DNA from: Pseudorasbora parva
Taxonomy: Eukaryota; Chordata; Actinopteri; Cypriniformes; Gobionidae
NCBI RefSeq assembly: GCF_024679245.1
Contig: NC_090173.1
Coordinates: 55,140,306-55,204,305, forward strand
Length of the DNA: 64,000 nucleotides
Reading direction: 5' to 3'
Of this stretch, positions 1 to 12,369 are shown piece by piece. Each line of letters begins with the position of its first letter. The stretch's first letter is position 1. A program made the position numbers and the translations under genes. The notes beneath the pieces were generated by a model. That model did no database searches and had not been told where the DNA came from. It saw only the letters and a program-made list of their open reading frames with translations.

Positions 1-283
1 GGCTTGTCAGGCTACACTTCTCATTTTTCATCTCCTATCGTTCAGATCAGATCAGACAAATGCACGAAACAATGGCACACATGTCAGTGTAAGGGTCCAC
101 TCTTCAAAATGCATCCCACTTTTTAATCCAAAACAACGTAAAAAAGGGAAAAAAACTAAAAATCCTCCTCTGTTTGCATGAGTGTTTTGAGTTAGAATAA
201 TCAACCATGTCTATTTTCAATGAAATTTCAATGCAAATCCATTTCTGCCGATCTCCCCAGTACTTTGGACTCTTCCTCTCATG

Positions 284-342
284 TTTACATTTACATTTAC
301 ATTTAATCATTTAGCAGACGCTTTTATCCAAAGCGACTTACA
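284..342. repeat. Fish-wide TTTAGCAGACGC repeat core
   Basis: Tandem TTTACA units lead into the core GCAGACGCTTTTATCC and AAAGCGACTTACA. I recognise this block as very abundant in teleost genomes, but I cannot assign it to a named family. A second copy lies at 58505-58556, inside another repeat. A short poly-T run follows at 440-453. Confidence 0.6.
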
Positions 343-533
343 AAAAAGGGGAGAGTAATAGAAGCAACGGAACAGACAAGGCCAAAAACCTGTAAGAGCT
401 GTAAGAAATCTCAATTAATTAGCACAATACACAACAATTTTTTTTTTTTTTTTAAGACAGACATCTACAACAAAAACTCACGTACGCAAAGTGCCGAACA
501 CTGGATTTTGATAGCTATGATAACAACCCATTA

Positions 534-592
534 GTTAAACCCTCCCAGGTCTCTCTCCTTCATGTTAAACCCTCCCAGGTCTCTCTCCTTCA
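534..592. repeat. Two-copy 30-bp tandem duplication
   Basis: A unit starting GTTAAACCCTCCCAGG and ending CTCTCTCCTTCA is present twice head to tail (534-563 and 564-592). The copies are identical over the shared length, so the duplication is young or assembly-related. Confidence 0.85.
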
Positions 593-599
593 ATCACAG

Positions 600-1870
600 G
601 CTTTCTGGTCAGCTGTCAGTCAAAGCGCCCATGGTTTTCGTTGGATAATGCCAATCCATGCCTAGCCAATGCCTTTGCCAGCAAAGCTTTGATTGATGAA
701 CGTAGTAACCAATCAAAAGGCATTATCTTGTGCAGTGTTTGTAAGCATTATTGGTGAATACTATTAATGCATACGTTTGCATGTTCAGGGGCGCGCAAGT
801 TTACGCACACACACCTAATTGCAGCGCGCAGACTCTATGACAGACTTTTATTTATTTCAATAAAAAAAATAACTTCTTACTTACATGTATATTTCCCCTT
901 GTTTTACTTCCTATACTACTTTGAGTTATTATGACTATGTAACACAATTTCAAGTGACAATTTATGAATATAGACCATAGGGTTTAAGAGCTGCAGACAT
1001 TTTTATTTGGGTATGTCGTTTTCAGAAAATTCTCAAAAATAGGGGCGCAGGTTAAGAGGTTAAAGTTCACAAACCACATGGTTACTACTGCATGATTTAT
1101 ATAATGTAACATATGGGTGACCTGTGAGCCTGGTCCCAAACCCTAGTGAGATACTGTCGAAATAGGAAGCGACATTCGATGGCACATCCCACACATTACA
1201 CATAGAGACTCAACTACTACTATAGTAATATATTAATACATAAACATCTGCTATGGCTACGTCAACGCCATCTGTTCAACAGGGCCTGTTTAAATAGAAG
1301 TAAATCGAGAAGATGCCACACTTATACCAATAATTAAGTGGTTTTGGGTGAACTGCCTTGATCCTAATCTTCGCAGCGTTTGTCATGATATATTGATTTT
1401 GAACTGTATCATTAACAGTTGCTAATGCTGTATCTATTCATTAATTCCCACAGATTCTGACATTAGAAAGTTGCTCGTCTAACATCATGAGAATCTAATA
1501 AGCACAAAAATGCACAATATGCATATTACTAGATTGAGTGGGAAACAGCATTCTGTCATTCAAAGTGATGTAACTTCACTATTTTCTTATGTTCTACCAT
1601 TAAATTTAGTGTTTCAATATAACAACATGAATCATGATACAAAAGTTGTGCTTTTTGTGTGATGTTAAACTAGGATATACTGCATCAGGTACATCAGTGA
1701 GCGAGCTGACTGGCGTCATCATTTTGTTTGATGGACATAGACAGAGAACCTGCTCTTGAAAGCTGTGGGCATGGCAGAGTAGCCAGTCTCATATGATCAA
1801 TTTATGACGGTTTAGTGGAAGATTTTGAGCAAAGAGCTTCAGAAGACCATGAACATAACACATGGAAATA
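600..1870. other. Intron sequence without recognised features
   Basis: AT-rich sequence with short CA runs. I see no exon, RNA gene or transposon end that I can place. A TTAAGAGGTTAAAG motif near 1052-1066 resembles the end of a TTAA-targeting element, but no partner end was found. Confidence 0.5.
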
Positions 1871-1877
1871 ATATCAT

Positions 1878-2057
1878 AATGCCTATCACGGCACAACGCT
1901 TGAGTTCACTGAGAGCGACCCATTCTTTCACAAATGTTTGTAGAAGCGTCTGCATGTCTAGAGCTTGATTTATACACCTTTGGCCATGGAAGTGATTGAA
2001 CACCTGAACTCAATGATTTGGATGGGCGTCCCAATACTTTTGGCAATAGAGTGTATG
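1878..2057 (-). mobile_element. Tc1-like transposon 5' end fragment
   Basis: The complement reads from a terminal motif TTGCCAAAAGTATTGGGAC through a short untranslated stretch to a start codon followed by GGTCGCTCTCAG, then stops after about 180 bp. The same block opens the longer Tc1-like element at 56015. Only the 5' end and the first transposase codons remain, so it is inactive. Confidence 0.75.
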
Positions 2058-2194
2058 ATTAGATGTTGTCTTTGGCAGAAAAAGTTCATAAATAAATCAC
2101 AACCACACCTTGAGCATGCAACAAATAAACAACTTACAAACCGAGGAATAAATACACAAGACTAAAGTCTCACCTAATTGTGTGTTGTATACAA

Positions 2195-2218
2195 TACACA
2201 CACACACACACACACACA
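2195..2218. repeat. Short CA microsatellite
   Basis: About 12 CA units followed by CCACACAAG. Confidence 0.9.
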
Positions 2219-2219
2219 C

Positions 2220-3050
2220 CACACAAGTTCACTGATGGCCTGTGTTGGCTTGAACTCCAGCACTGAGGGAAGAGATCACGTTAGTATTTAATTATACACA
2301 TTAGCCCCTCTTTGCTCCGGCTCTATCAAGGTTGAGCAAGCAGACTTGGGCGACTATTCCGGAAATCCTGCATCCTTTCTGTTTTTAAAGCTCTTGATTC
2401 CAGCCACAGAAACGAGGACTGGAAAGTGGCTGTAATCCAGCGCAGGTTGGCCAGGAACCGGCTAAAGGTGGTATTGATCAGAGGGTAATCCTGATTAGGC
2501 CCATCAAAGCGATTAGTTTTCATTAAACACATGCACCACTGCTGACTGCACCCTCCCCCAGGACATCTGCGGCACATTAGCATGCCATTTGGCCTCTTCA
2601 TAAATCCTGGGCCTCCATTTTGGAACCATATGTGAGTGCATTGCTGCACATAAATCCCATCTGAAGAGAATTCCGCCTCGCTTTTCCACTCTCAAGCTGA
2701 CACGTAAGGCTTGTTTACAAAATCAGGCTCTGTTTTTGCCACCCCTCATCTGATACTCATCCTGACTTGCGGCTGACAAACTCCTCTGAAGAGACGTCAA
2801 CTATGTCTGTCTCTGAGACTGATTGACACACTTCAAACCAGAGCTGACAAAGTGAATGTGTTTTCATGTTTTAACACGGTTTCATATTATGCAGTTAACA
2901 CATTCATAATTTGACAATAAATGAGGCTCGTTATAGTTTTTACTTTTTTAATATGCATTCCCGGTTTTATTTTTGCATGTGTGGGATGCAAGCCCTGAAA
3001 TTTTGTTGCGGTGTCTCTTTACGAAAGTAGAATAGGTTGCTTAAATAATT
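2220..3050. other. Low-repeat intron segment
   Basis: Moderate-GC sequence, probably single copy. Two overlapping minus-strand open frames (107 and 60 codons) have no recognisable motif and are probably chance. It could hold conserved non-coding sequence, but only cross-species alignment would tell. Confidence 0.4.
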
Positions 3051-3054
3051 GCAA

Positions 3055-3590
3055 TAAAGGGGTGGTTCTGTGGTCTTTTTCTAGGCTTGTTAGTGTTCAT
3101 GGGGCGCAGTATAACTTATTTTTTTTTTAACACTATATTTTTCTTCTATTTGACCTTTATTCCACACCGCTGTCTCCACTGTCCTTTGAACGGCTCGTTT
3201 GCTTCCTGCTTCTATGAAGCCCATCCCTCTGAAAAACGCAATGGTCTTAGATTGGTTAGATGGTCAAATGTAGTTTCCTGTATTTTTATTGGCTGAAGTG
3301 CCAAGCACAGGTTGCCGAAAACACCACGCCCCTTCCCATTACGGGCAGACGTCACACCTGTGGAGACTATCAAGGGTTTATGATGTCACCAACCCAGGAA
3401 GAAGCTTGTTGTAGTCCAAACCGGCCGTTTTTGTAGGCAATAAACTGCCGTAACTTTAAAAGACAATATCTCCGTTTGCATTGAACTTTCAGCTCTGTAA
3501 CTTTGCAGATACTGTTTATGCTCAAGCAGCAACATTACACACTAACTAAAGTTTAAAAAAAGTGAAATCGCATTCAAACACCCCTTTAAA
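3055..3590. repeat. Non-autonomous TTAA/TAA-flanked repeat
   Basis: Left end TAAAGGGGTGGTTC and right end AACACCCCTTTAA are imperfect inverted copies. The segment at about 3395-3560 (with CCAAACCGGCCGTTT and ATTACACACTAACTAAAG) occurs again in opposite orientation at about 56800-56960. That makes it an interspersed family rather than unique intron. Confidence 0.6.
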
Positions 3591-5027
3591 ACTAAAGTAA
3601 GAACATTTTGAGCAATGTCAAATGACTCCAGTAATACAAAAAACACGGAGGTCTTGCTCCTGTCCTGCAAAGTTCAGCTCTAACCCTAATCAAACACACC
3701 TGAACCAGCCAATCAAGTTTTTTAGGATCGCTTGGAAATCCCATGCAGCTGTGAAGAAGCAGGTCGCATATAAACTTTGCAGGACAGTGGGTCACCTGGA
3801 GCAGGGTTGAAGACCTAGATCCTAAGATGCAGTCCTAAGATCCTAAATGCAGTCCAGTGGTGGATGTTTGCTATTTAGACTAATAAATGCCCTCTTGCAG
3901 AAGATCCTTTGTGGAGAAGCAGCAGAATTTGCCACACAAGGTCAGCCAAAAATAATAAATAAAAATAAAATTGTACTTTCTTTAGAGGAACACACAAGTG
4001 AGGTGAAGGTCTCAATCACCATTTACTTTGATAGATTAAAGTGATTGGTCATGTTTAATAGGGGGTGTACCGATTCATCTACTACATCGATGCATCGATT
4101 TATATTCCTATGATCCAACTACATCGATCTGCGCTCGACAAGCTGGCCTTCCGGACGACATATATTGATCTAATATCGCTTTAAAAGGTAATCGATCGAT
4201 TGTATCGATAATGGGATATAACGCATTTGATTTAAGCACTACAGACTTTTTATGGATGTTTTTTCTCAGCCCTTTTAACGATAAAGGCGTTAAACGTTAC
4301 TCAGTCTGCCCATAGACATCATAGAGTCTGCCTATATGTGACGCCAGCAGCAGTGCAAAGAAAACAAAACCTAGCATGGCGGATGACCAATGAAACAGTT
4401 TAGAAAAGACGGAGATGTTCTTAAAGGTGCACTTTAAGAATGTAGTATTTTTGCAGTAAAATATCCAAAAACCACTAGGCCAGTGTTATATATTTTGTTC
4501 AGTTGAGTTCTTACAATATCCCAGATGTTTCCAACTATTTGTAAATTGTGAGAAAACTGCTATTTTAACTAAGGACCAAGTTTCAGCATAGCGTTTGACG
4601 GAGTCGCCTGTCAATCGCGTCATATCTGCGTTACCCTCGGTTTCGGCTTTTATTTGGCAGGAGCGCTTTACTCTTAGCAGTGTGAACAAGTGAACGCACG
4701 GAGTAACGTCATAACATCATTTTAAACACACTTAAATGTATCTAATATGATAAACAGAGCTGCATTACCTAAAAAAAACCATAACCGGAAGAGCGGATCA
4801 GTGCAGGCGCCCGGCGACTGTGTCCCGTCCCGCCATAATAAAAGTCCCGGTATTCGCGAGGCGGGTATTTGTTTAACAATCGCTCCAGCAGCTTTGCTCA
4901 GGTCCATAACACTCGGTCCTGCTCTGCTTTAGACTACAGTAACGTTAATAACCGCATGCATGATACGTGATTTCTGCCCGAGTCCTATTTTCCACCGGCT
5001 GTGATGAAAAGACCACATCTCCCAAGA

Positions 5028-5225
5028 TGCTGCGCCAGAGTCCTGCAACGGGTCGGGTACCCGCGGGTATCCGCGGGTACCCGCATAAAAGTGTCTAAAA
5101 CGGGTGGATTGTGACATTTATAAAATTCACGGGCGGGGATGCGGGCGGATAATTAACTCTGTGCGGGCGGGTAGTAGCGCGGATGTGCGGATGAAAAATA
5201 TGTGCAATATTTCTGTGGCAAAGTG

Positions 5226-5308
<83 letters not shown>

Positions 5309-6070
5309 GAGAGAGAGAAAGCGAGAGAGAGAGAAAGCGAGAGAGAGAGCGCGAGACCAGGGCGTGATTGTGAATGAGCGTCACCTGCGAGCCACACCGG
5401 TCTCGAGTCTTCTGAGGGAGCTCGGAAACATAAGGACGAGAGATCACCAGACCTGGATTTGACGTTGAGTTGTGTTTACGTTTTATTGTGTGCGCTTGGC
5501 AGATGTCCATGAGCATGAGGGGCTGCCCACGTTACGTTCGCCAGTTCCTGGCTCCTTCTTCCCCCATCGAACATATTGTAGGCTATTACAATTTCTATGT
5601 CCAAATTACCATTGCACATAGGCCTACACGCAACAACGATATGCCATTTGAACCATTACGTAACCACCACTGCGACATTGAAACTTTTGTTGATGCAGAT
5701 GGGGCGAGCGTTGCAGGAGTAGCAATGGATGAAGTAAAAGTAAAGTTGGTGAGTGGAGTAACGTTAGCTATATGAGTTGACAATGAGTCTTTAAAGGCAC
5801 TTTTGACTGTTTCATTAGCCCATTCATGACGCGGTTGATGTTGAGAGAGGTGCAGGATAAAAAATAAAGCATTTTAATTTGAATGTTTTAGCGTGTGTGA
5901 TTTATCGCGGGCACGGGTCGGGTAACGGGCCTAATATTAACGGGTCTGGGCGGGTACGGATTTAATTTTGATATTTTCACGGGTCACGGGTCGGATCTGG
6001 TGCTAAACCTTGCGGGTACGGGCGGGGGCGGGTCTCCAAAAATGGACCCGTGCAGGACTCTGTGCTGCGC
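5028..6070. mobile_element. hAT-like transposon (inner layer), with TSDs
   Basis: The element spans 5036-6062 and has terminal inverted repeats CAGAGTCCTGCA / TGCAGGACTCTG. A perfect 8-bp duplication TGCTGCGC sits at 5028-5035 and 6063-6070. Sub-terminal sequence is rich in CGGGT(A/C)CGGG motifs, typical of hAT ends. It holds a GA array and a 101-codon frame (5470-5775) without a motif I recognise, so it is probably non-autonomous. Confidence 0.88.
5229..5350. repeat. GA microsatellite with GAAAGC interruptions
   Basis: A pure GA run of about 70 bp followed by GA blocks separated by AAAGC. It lies inside the inner hAT-like element and produces spurious Ser-Leu and Arg-Glu open frames. Confidence 0.95.
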
Positions 6071-7278
6071 TCACACCTTTAATAAGTCGCTCGCTGTTTG
6101 TAGTAGCAGGTTCAGCCACTGCTCATTCAACCCATAGACTGTAAAAACCTGAAGACATGTAGTTGCACATTATTTTTTATATTAATATTATATTTGTATT
6201 GTTTTTATGTTGAAAAGTAACGGCAAAAGTACCAGGTAAACTTACTGTTAATTAAACCTGAAGAGATGTTAGTTGCACTTAATTTTTGAAATTAATATTG
6301 TAATATTTTTATTTTGAAAAATAGCAGCAGTAGTATTATGTTGGTTGCACTTACTGTACTTTTATTGAAATTGAGAGTAGAAAAGGTTAACTTCCTGTTA
6401 ATTCAACCTAAACTGTTGGTTGCACTTTATTCAAATAAAATGTGAACACATTTGCCATTAATTGTTTACTTGTTTGTTTATTTCCATAATTAATTGATAT
6501 CTCATTCCCTTAAAAGAAACAACGGGAATCTAGGAAACTTCACCTGCACGTAGCCTGTATTTCATTCACACTGATTTAAATGTTTGGCTAAAAAGTTACT
6601 GAATCGATTTCAAGTCACTGAATCGTTTCGGATCGTATCGTTCTAAATGAACCAATATCGACGTTGAATCGTATCAACAACCTCAAATCGTGATACGAAT
6701 CGAATCGTTGTTAAAACGAATCGCTACACCCCTAATGTTTAAACATCTCTTTTTGTTTTTTCATGAAAGGTCAGAAAGTCATGCATTTTTGGTAGAACTG
6801 TCCCTTTATGGCATTTCTCACAGAATGATGTGAATTAGTAATGAAGAGACACAACAAATAGATGTTGTTATCAAGCCCATATGTATGTTGCGTAAGTCAT
6901 GTCTTGTGAGTTAAGTATTTTCATGATTACTAATACAGACGTAGATAAATATGGCATAGATGATGTTAGCGTAGGCCTGTGAGAGTGACCAGGCTATTAT
7001 AGTGCAAGGTAAAGGAGCTAAACCGGCTCTCTGATCTCTCTCTGGCCAGAGGCGCAACATCAAACTCATTCCTCCAGAGTAAATCTGCTCTGTCCTCTGA
7101 GGATTAACCAAACATCTGACTCACACACTCATTTGCCAGTGTTTCGTAGCTCCCCAATGCAATCCAATACACGAGTCATCCGTGATGTTTGCTAAGTCAA
7201 GCATCTCTATCACTTTTACTCATATTTAGAGTTAGGGATTTGAACAAACCTCTAACCCTAAGTACTCAATTTTGGTAC

Positions 7279-7560
7279 ATTATATTGACAAAAGTTTTGG
7301 GACGCCTGACTTTACATGCACATAAACTTTAATGACATCCCATTCTTAATCCGTAGGGTTTAATATGATGTTGGCCCACCCTTAAAACAGCTTCAGCTCT
7401 TCTGGGAAGGCTTTCCTAAAGGTTTAGAGTGTGTTTATGGGGATTTTTGACCATTCTTCTAGAAGCTCATTTGTGAGGTCAGGCACTGATGTTGGACGAG
7501 AAGGCCTGGCTCTCAGTCTCTGCTCTAATTCATCCCAAAGCTGATCTATTGGGGAATCCA
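7279..7560 (-). mobile_element. Tc1-like transposon 3' end fragment
   Basis: The complement encodes the remnant tail of a Tc1-type transposase followed by the 3' inverted end with TTTTGGGACGCCTG. It is collinear with 54240-54475. It is truncated on the catalytic side and not functional. Confidence 0.75.
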
Positions 7561-7569
7561 AGTCCTAAT

Positions 7570-8470
7570 AACTATATCACAAAAAGAAATAACAATCTGA
7601 GTCCTGTATCAGCCATTGCTAATATAGTACATGTGGCTTATGTACATTTCAGAAAACCACTTGCTCACAAATATTATATTGAAATATTGCATAGCCATGC
7701 CACAGCGGGCCAGCTTACCCTGTATGGCTGATGTCTGTTCTGAACATGTCGGGGTTGGCTGGGTTTTGATTTGAAGATTTTAATAATATCATCATATTCT
7801 TTTAGTTTACTTTTAAACGACAAAAGTTTTATGGCGTCCTGTCCTCTTTGTCAAGATGTTTTTCTTTCTTAAATGTGTCATAAATGGCAGTTAACAAAAA
7901 AGGGCGCTGCTAGTTGGAATCGAATCCGGATATTGCTGCGAAGAAGAACATACCATTATTACTGGCCCTAATTGATAACTGGTAACTGAACAGACCAATT
8001 AGTATATATTTTTTCAATATTAGAATAGAGTTCTAATGCGTTCGAATTGAGTGTTGATTATTGAATAAATAAAAAAATGAATTTAGGCTAATAGTTTGGG
8101 CTCTGTTGTTAACTTTTAATATTACATTAATGTGCAAGCAAGGACCAAAAAACGTTTGTTTGTTTTTGTTTGTTTTTTTATCTTAAATAATTTTTTTTAT
8201 TATAATTTAATTAATTTAAAAAAAGAGACACAGTTTGTTCATTTAACCACTGCTTAATAAAAAAAATCTTATTTAATTTTATGTTTTTTTGTTTTGTTTT
8301 TTTATTCATGAAATACATACAGTAATTGTGCATAATATATAGTGGAAAAAAACTAGAACAAAAAGAAATACACAATAGACAACTGCTAAATAATGGGAAA
8401 TAAAAAGAAGAAAAAAAAGGAAAGAGATTTCATTTTATGGTTAGATTTCACCCCTACTGAACCGAACTGT
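7570..8470. other. AT-rich intron without recognised features
   Basis: Homopolymer A and T runs and simple AT-rich sequence. No exon, RNA gene or complete transposon seen. Confidence 0.5.
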
Positions 8471-8477
8471 GACTTCA

Positions 8478-9155
8478 AGGCCCCATTTACTCTGCATGGC
8501 TCAAGTGACCCAATTCCCCATTTCCTCATGTGGTTCAGATCGAATATGACGTGAACGTGCAAGCAGAAAAAAAACGCATGAATTCCGATATCCTCAGATC
8601 GGATTCAGGCCTCACTCATATGTGGTAATAAATCCGATATGATTCGGATGCGTGCATTAGCGTCTATCATGTAAGCGGTCAAATCGGATATTCCCCAGTA
8701 AATGCGAGTCGTACGTCATTGAAAAAGGACAGAGGCGAATGACGTCAACTCAGGTGGACACAAACTGCGATCCAGTGTTGCCAAGTCCGCGGTTTTCATG
8801 CGGAATTGGGCTACTTTAACACAGTTTGGAGTTGCAATTGGGAAAGGGCTCTCCTCTTTTTCTCCGTCTTAAGAGAGAAATGCTTTGCTGACCTTTAAAG
8901 ATCATTTTAAAGATGTGGAACAGTGGAGACAGCAAAACATTGTGGAATCATATTGTCTGTGTCCATTGCATATCGCGCTGTTTTACTTCCTTTCACCGGT
9001 TAAGAACGTCTTGGGCTGTTTTGCCAGTGTACAGTGTAAATGCAAATATCGGATACGGGTCGCTTTTGAAAAGATGATGTAAGCGGGTCGTCAAAAAAAT
9101 CAGATATAGTCACCAAATCGGAATAGTGCATCAAAACCTGCAGTGTAAATGCAGC
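8478..9155. mobile_element. hAT-like MITE (CATTTACACTGCA ends)
   Basis: Left end GGCCCCATTTACTCTGCA and right end TGCAGTGTAAATGCAGCC are imperfect inverted repeats. Sub-terminal CGGAT and ATCCGATAT motifs recur in both orientations (8575-8700, 9045-9120). No transposase is present. No clean target duplication could be read, so the borders are approximate. Confidence 0.6.
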
Positions 9156-9159
9156 CCAA

Positions 9160-10125
9160 AACCGAACCATCAGTTTTGTGTACCATTGCATTCCTAGTGG
9201 TCAGTGAACTGCTATTCCACTTTTTGGAGCAGAAGGATGGAGTAATTTACCACAGCCCACAAACAGACTTGCCACTCACAGACTTTGTTTATGAGTCTAG
9301 TTGCATAAAGCAATCTAGGTTTGTTTTGTGTTGTTGTTTTTGAATACTACTTGAAGGCGTAATTTGCAGTGGCCTCTGATGTGCATAGCTGAATTTTCTG
9401 ACCCAGGTCTTTTTTCTGTGGAAACAGTTCCCAGATTGGACTCTGGAGCTGGAACGTGGACTAAAAAGGGTAATTGAAGGCTCTTTTGGTTTAGGCTATT
9501 GGGCAAGGAAGCAGCACACCTCAGCGTCCTAGCATCGTGGAGACGAGAAAGCACCACTGGCACTGACATTCTCTTAGGAAAATGTAAAAACTAGTTTTTC
9601 CTTGTTGAATGATAGTAGAAACGTTACTGAGATAAATCCTATTGGTTTCACAGATTATTAGCCAGAATGCTTTAAAGGCAGCTAATGATTTCATTTGCGT
9701 TATCTCTCCCCAACTGCGTCAGAGCTGTATGTTTCAGAGGGAAAAGTTTAGTTATTTTCATTTGGAAGTTTTCAAGCTTTTAGATTCGTAGTGACTTGGC
9801 ATGTTTCTAAGCTTAAATTTCTTATTCTTTTGATGGTGAGAGAAACGCTGTCCTCGGCAGTCAGCCGCTGCTGAAATGGCCAGCCAGAGTTTGAAGACAG
9901 GTCCAGAGAAAAAGCAAAGAGAAATCCATTAAATCCATGAATGGGTTTTCATGAAAGATGCAGGCTTTTTGAAGAGGAGCTTGTGGAATAAAATAATAAG
10001 AAACAGAATATGAGAAGCGATAAGATCATGTGTTAGATTGTTCCAACGCCAGACGCTTAGTGAAAAGAAAGAAAGATAAAAGTGAATTTATTCCAGTCTC
10101 TGTTAACAACAGAGGTTTATCTGGC
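9160..10125. other. Low-repeat intron segment
   Basis: Probably single-copy sequence with no recognised exon or repeat. Confidence 0.4.
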
Positions 10126-10129
10126 TGGG

Positions 10130-10130
<1 letters not shown>

Positions 10131-10210
<80 letters not shown>

Positions 10211-10260
10211 TGTGTGTGTGCGTGTGCGTGTGCGTGTGTGTGCGTGTGTGTGTGTGTGCG
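10131..10260. repeat. TG microsatellite
   Basis: About 65 TG units, with CG-substituted units in the last third, ending GCGCATGCAG. The Cys-Val and Thr-His open frames here are artefacts. Confidence 0.97.
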
Positions 10261-10898
10261 CATGCAGCACCAGTACCCAATCTCCATCCACCACAGAGAA
10301 CCCTGGGAGCCTTGTTCCTCCAGATAAACCTGACTTCTCTCTGCAGCTCACAGCCAGTGCCTCTGATGCTCAGATGTTCTTTGTACTTTCTTCTTCTTTA
10401 GCTTTGGAGTAACGGCTCTACAAATCACGGCTTCCTGTCCTGATTTCCTCCGGATTCAGAGCTTTTCATGTCTTCTCTTTTACTGCAGATTCCTCAACGA
10501 AATCTGGCAATAAGAAAACTTATTAAGTTCAAAGCTGATTTTTAGATCAGGGTCTCTCTTTAATCACTACATCCAGTTCAATTGGATCCCATGAAGGAAA
10601 GCCGTTTTTATTTAAAAATGGCAAACATGAACATTATCTCGTTTTTAGTTGGAGAATCTCAACTACAATCAAGCATAAAGGTATATTAGATTGTAAACAA
10701 ATTTAGATTATAGACATTAAGTATAGCAATGAGGTACAAAATCACTACAGCACTGAATGTCATTGCAAAACACTACATTTTATTTACTGCAGTCTAACTT
10801 AACAAGACATTAAATGTACTTTTATTGTTGCGATATGCATATTTATTAAAAAAATTAAGGCATTATCACGATTATTTCTTTGTAAACATGAGCTGGGT

Positions 10899-12066
10899 TT
10901 AAAGGGGGGGGGGGGGGTGAAACACTCAGTTTCAGTCAATCTCATGTCAATCTTGAGTACCTATAGAGTAGTATTGCATCCTTCATATCTCCGAAAAGTC
11001 TTTAGTTTTATTATATTTATAAAAGAAATATGGGCTGTAGAGAGTCTTTCCGGAAAAAACCGAGCCCCTGGAGGCGTATCGTGTGGGCGGAGCTAAAGAA
11101 TGACGATCGCGCCACAAAGCGGTGACGTCCTCAAGTGTGGAGAAGCCCATCGCTATCGATCTCAGCTAATAAATATATGATCCAGAATCAGATTCGGAGG
11201 CTGAAATAAATTGAACAGGAGAAGCAGCAACAGCAGGACGTCCGTCTCTGTGGTATATACTGTATTTAGTGGCCTGTCAACATTTGTGTGTGTTTACTCG
11301 CAGTTTATGAGGACATGATTCGGTTTATGGACTATTGTATGCGACTAAACCTTAGCAGTAACAAGCAAAACGATTTTGCACGTCAGGCTAGTCTAACGTT
11401 ATACACAGAACAACAATGGAGTAACTGTTAGCGCATTTGAATGACGAAGCACGCGATCGTGCCATTTACTGATGTTTACTCACGCGACGATAGCCAATAG
11501 CAGAGACATTTGAAGCAGTTTTACTCACCGGCTGCTTCCAAAGCAGGACCGAACCTTTATCGCTGGGACCGCTCCGTCAAAAACACACTTCTTTGGTATG
11601 ATTTGGTGAAGTCCTGACAGCAGTGACCGTGGAAATCCACTTTGCGACACGACTGAAGCGATGTTGTGAAGCTTCCTGTCATTTCTGCTTTAAAATGGTT
11701 CAAATGCAGCGCTGCCTTCCCCGAATGCTGTGCTGAAGCGTTGAAGTCGCTTGATGTCACCCATAGGAATAAAGTGGAGCGTGGTCCTCTCTCGCTCTAG
11801 TCACGCGCGCGCGCACCCTACCGGGAGAAGAGCCCGTACGGCCCATACAAGGACCTTCCGCTCTATCGACGTCAAGCCGACCCATACTCGAAAAAAACTC
11901 TCCAAAACTTGTTAGAAACCAGAAGGAGTATTTTTAACACAGAAATACTCCATCAAACGTCCAACATTAGTTTTTGAAACTTTGTCTATGTTTAGTATGG
12001 GATTCCAAGTCTTTAACAGTGTAAAAAGCTCAGTATGCATCAAACAGCATTTCACCCCCCCTTTAA
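10899..12066 (-). mobile_element. Kolobok-like non-autonomous element, copy 1
   Basis: The element spans 10903-12062 between TTAA sites (10899-10902, 12063-12066). Ends are AGGGGGGG...GTGAAACACTC and GCATTTCACCCCCC. Both sub-terminal regions match copy 2 at 23699-25174 in inverted orientation, including the blocks with GTACCTATAGAGTAG and GGGATTCCAAGTC. It lacks the zinc-finger remnant seen in copy 2. Confidence 0.75.
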
Positions 12067-12179
12067 AAACACCCATGCTGGGTTTGTTTGACACAGTTAA
12101 CTTTGGTCCTGAAGTGTCTAGCTTCTGCCAGACCACCTTCCGTATTCAACTTACGAGTGTATGGAGTATGTTTATAATG

Positions 12180-12368
12180 GATGGATGAACTTTTTTGGGC
12201 TTTACATTTTGGGCTGCCATTCACAGCCATTTTAAAGCTTGGAAGAGCCAGGGGGGTATTTATTAATATAACGCTGATTGTGTTCGTCTGAAAGAAGAAT
12301 GTCATACACACCTAGGGGGAGTAAATCATCGGGTAATTTTCATTTTTGGTTGAACTAACCCTTTAACC
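12180..12368. repeat. Partial TTAA foldback MITE (CCAAAAATGAAAA family)
   Basis: Matches the right arm of the full copy at 59271-59760: shared GCTTGGAAGAGCCAGG, TATTTATTAATATAAC and GGGGGAGTAAATCAT, ending GGTTGAACTAACCCTTTAA. The left arm is missing. This end sequence is one of the commonest repeats of cyprinid introns. Confidence 0.75.
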
Positions 12369-12369
12369 A

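Larger units (their letters stand above)
4421..6082. mobile_element. TTAA-flanked non-autonomous element (middle layer)
   Basis: Left border TTAA then AGGTGCACTTTAAG; right border GCTCACACC then TTTAA. Both edges carry TTAA (4421-4424 and 6079-6082) and the first bases are inverted copies. Without its own insertion it would be about 620 bp. It sits inside the outer hAT-like element and is split by the inner one. The class (piggyBac- or Kolobok-like) cannot be settled. Confidence 0.55.
4051..6742. mobile_element. hAT-like transposon (outer layer of nest), with TSDs
   Basis: The element spans 4059-6734. It starts TAGGGGGTGTACCGATTC and ends GAATCGCTACACCCCTA, which are inverted copies. A perfect 8-bp target duplication ATGTTTAA flanks it at 4051-4058 and 6735-6742. 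Eight-base duplications and A/G-rich short inverted ends are hallmarks of hAT elements. No transposase remains. The body is interrupted by two further elements, leaving only about 1 kb of its own sequence. Confidence 0.85.

Noticed and set aside
5095..5516. Open frames of 86-129 codons with Ser-Leu or Arg-Glu repeats
   Set aside because: They are translations of the GA microsatellite inside the inner hAT-like element.
10026..10412. Several frames of Cys-Val or Thr-His repeats up to 123 codons
   Set aside because: Artefacts of the TG array; no independent coding sequence.
11557..11760. Frame within Kolobok-like copy 1 considered as transposase
   Set aside because: No THAP or catalytic motif and not matched by copy 2.
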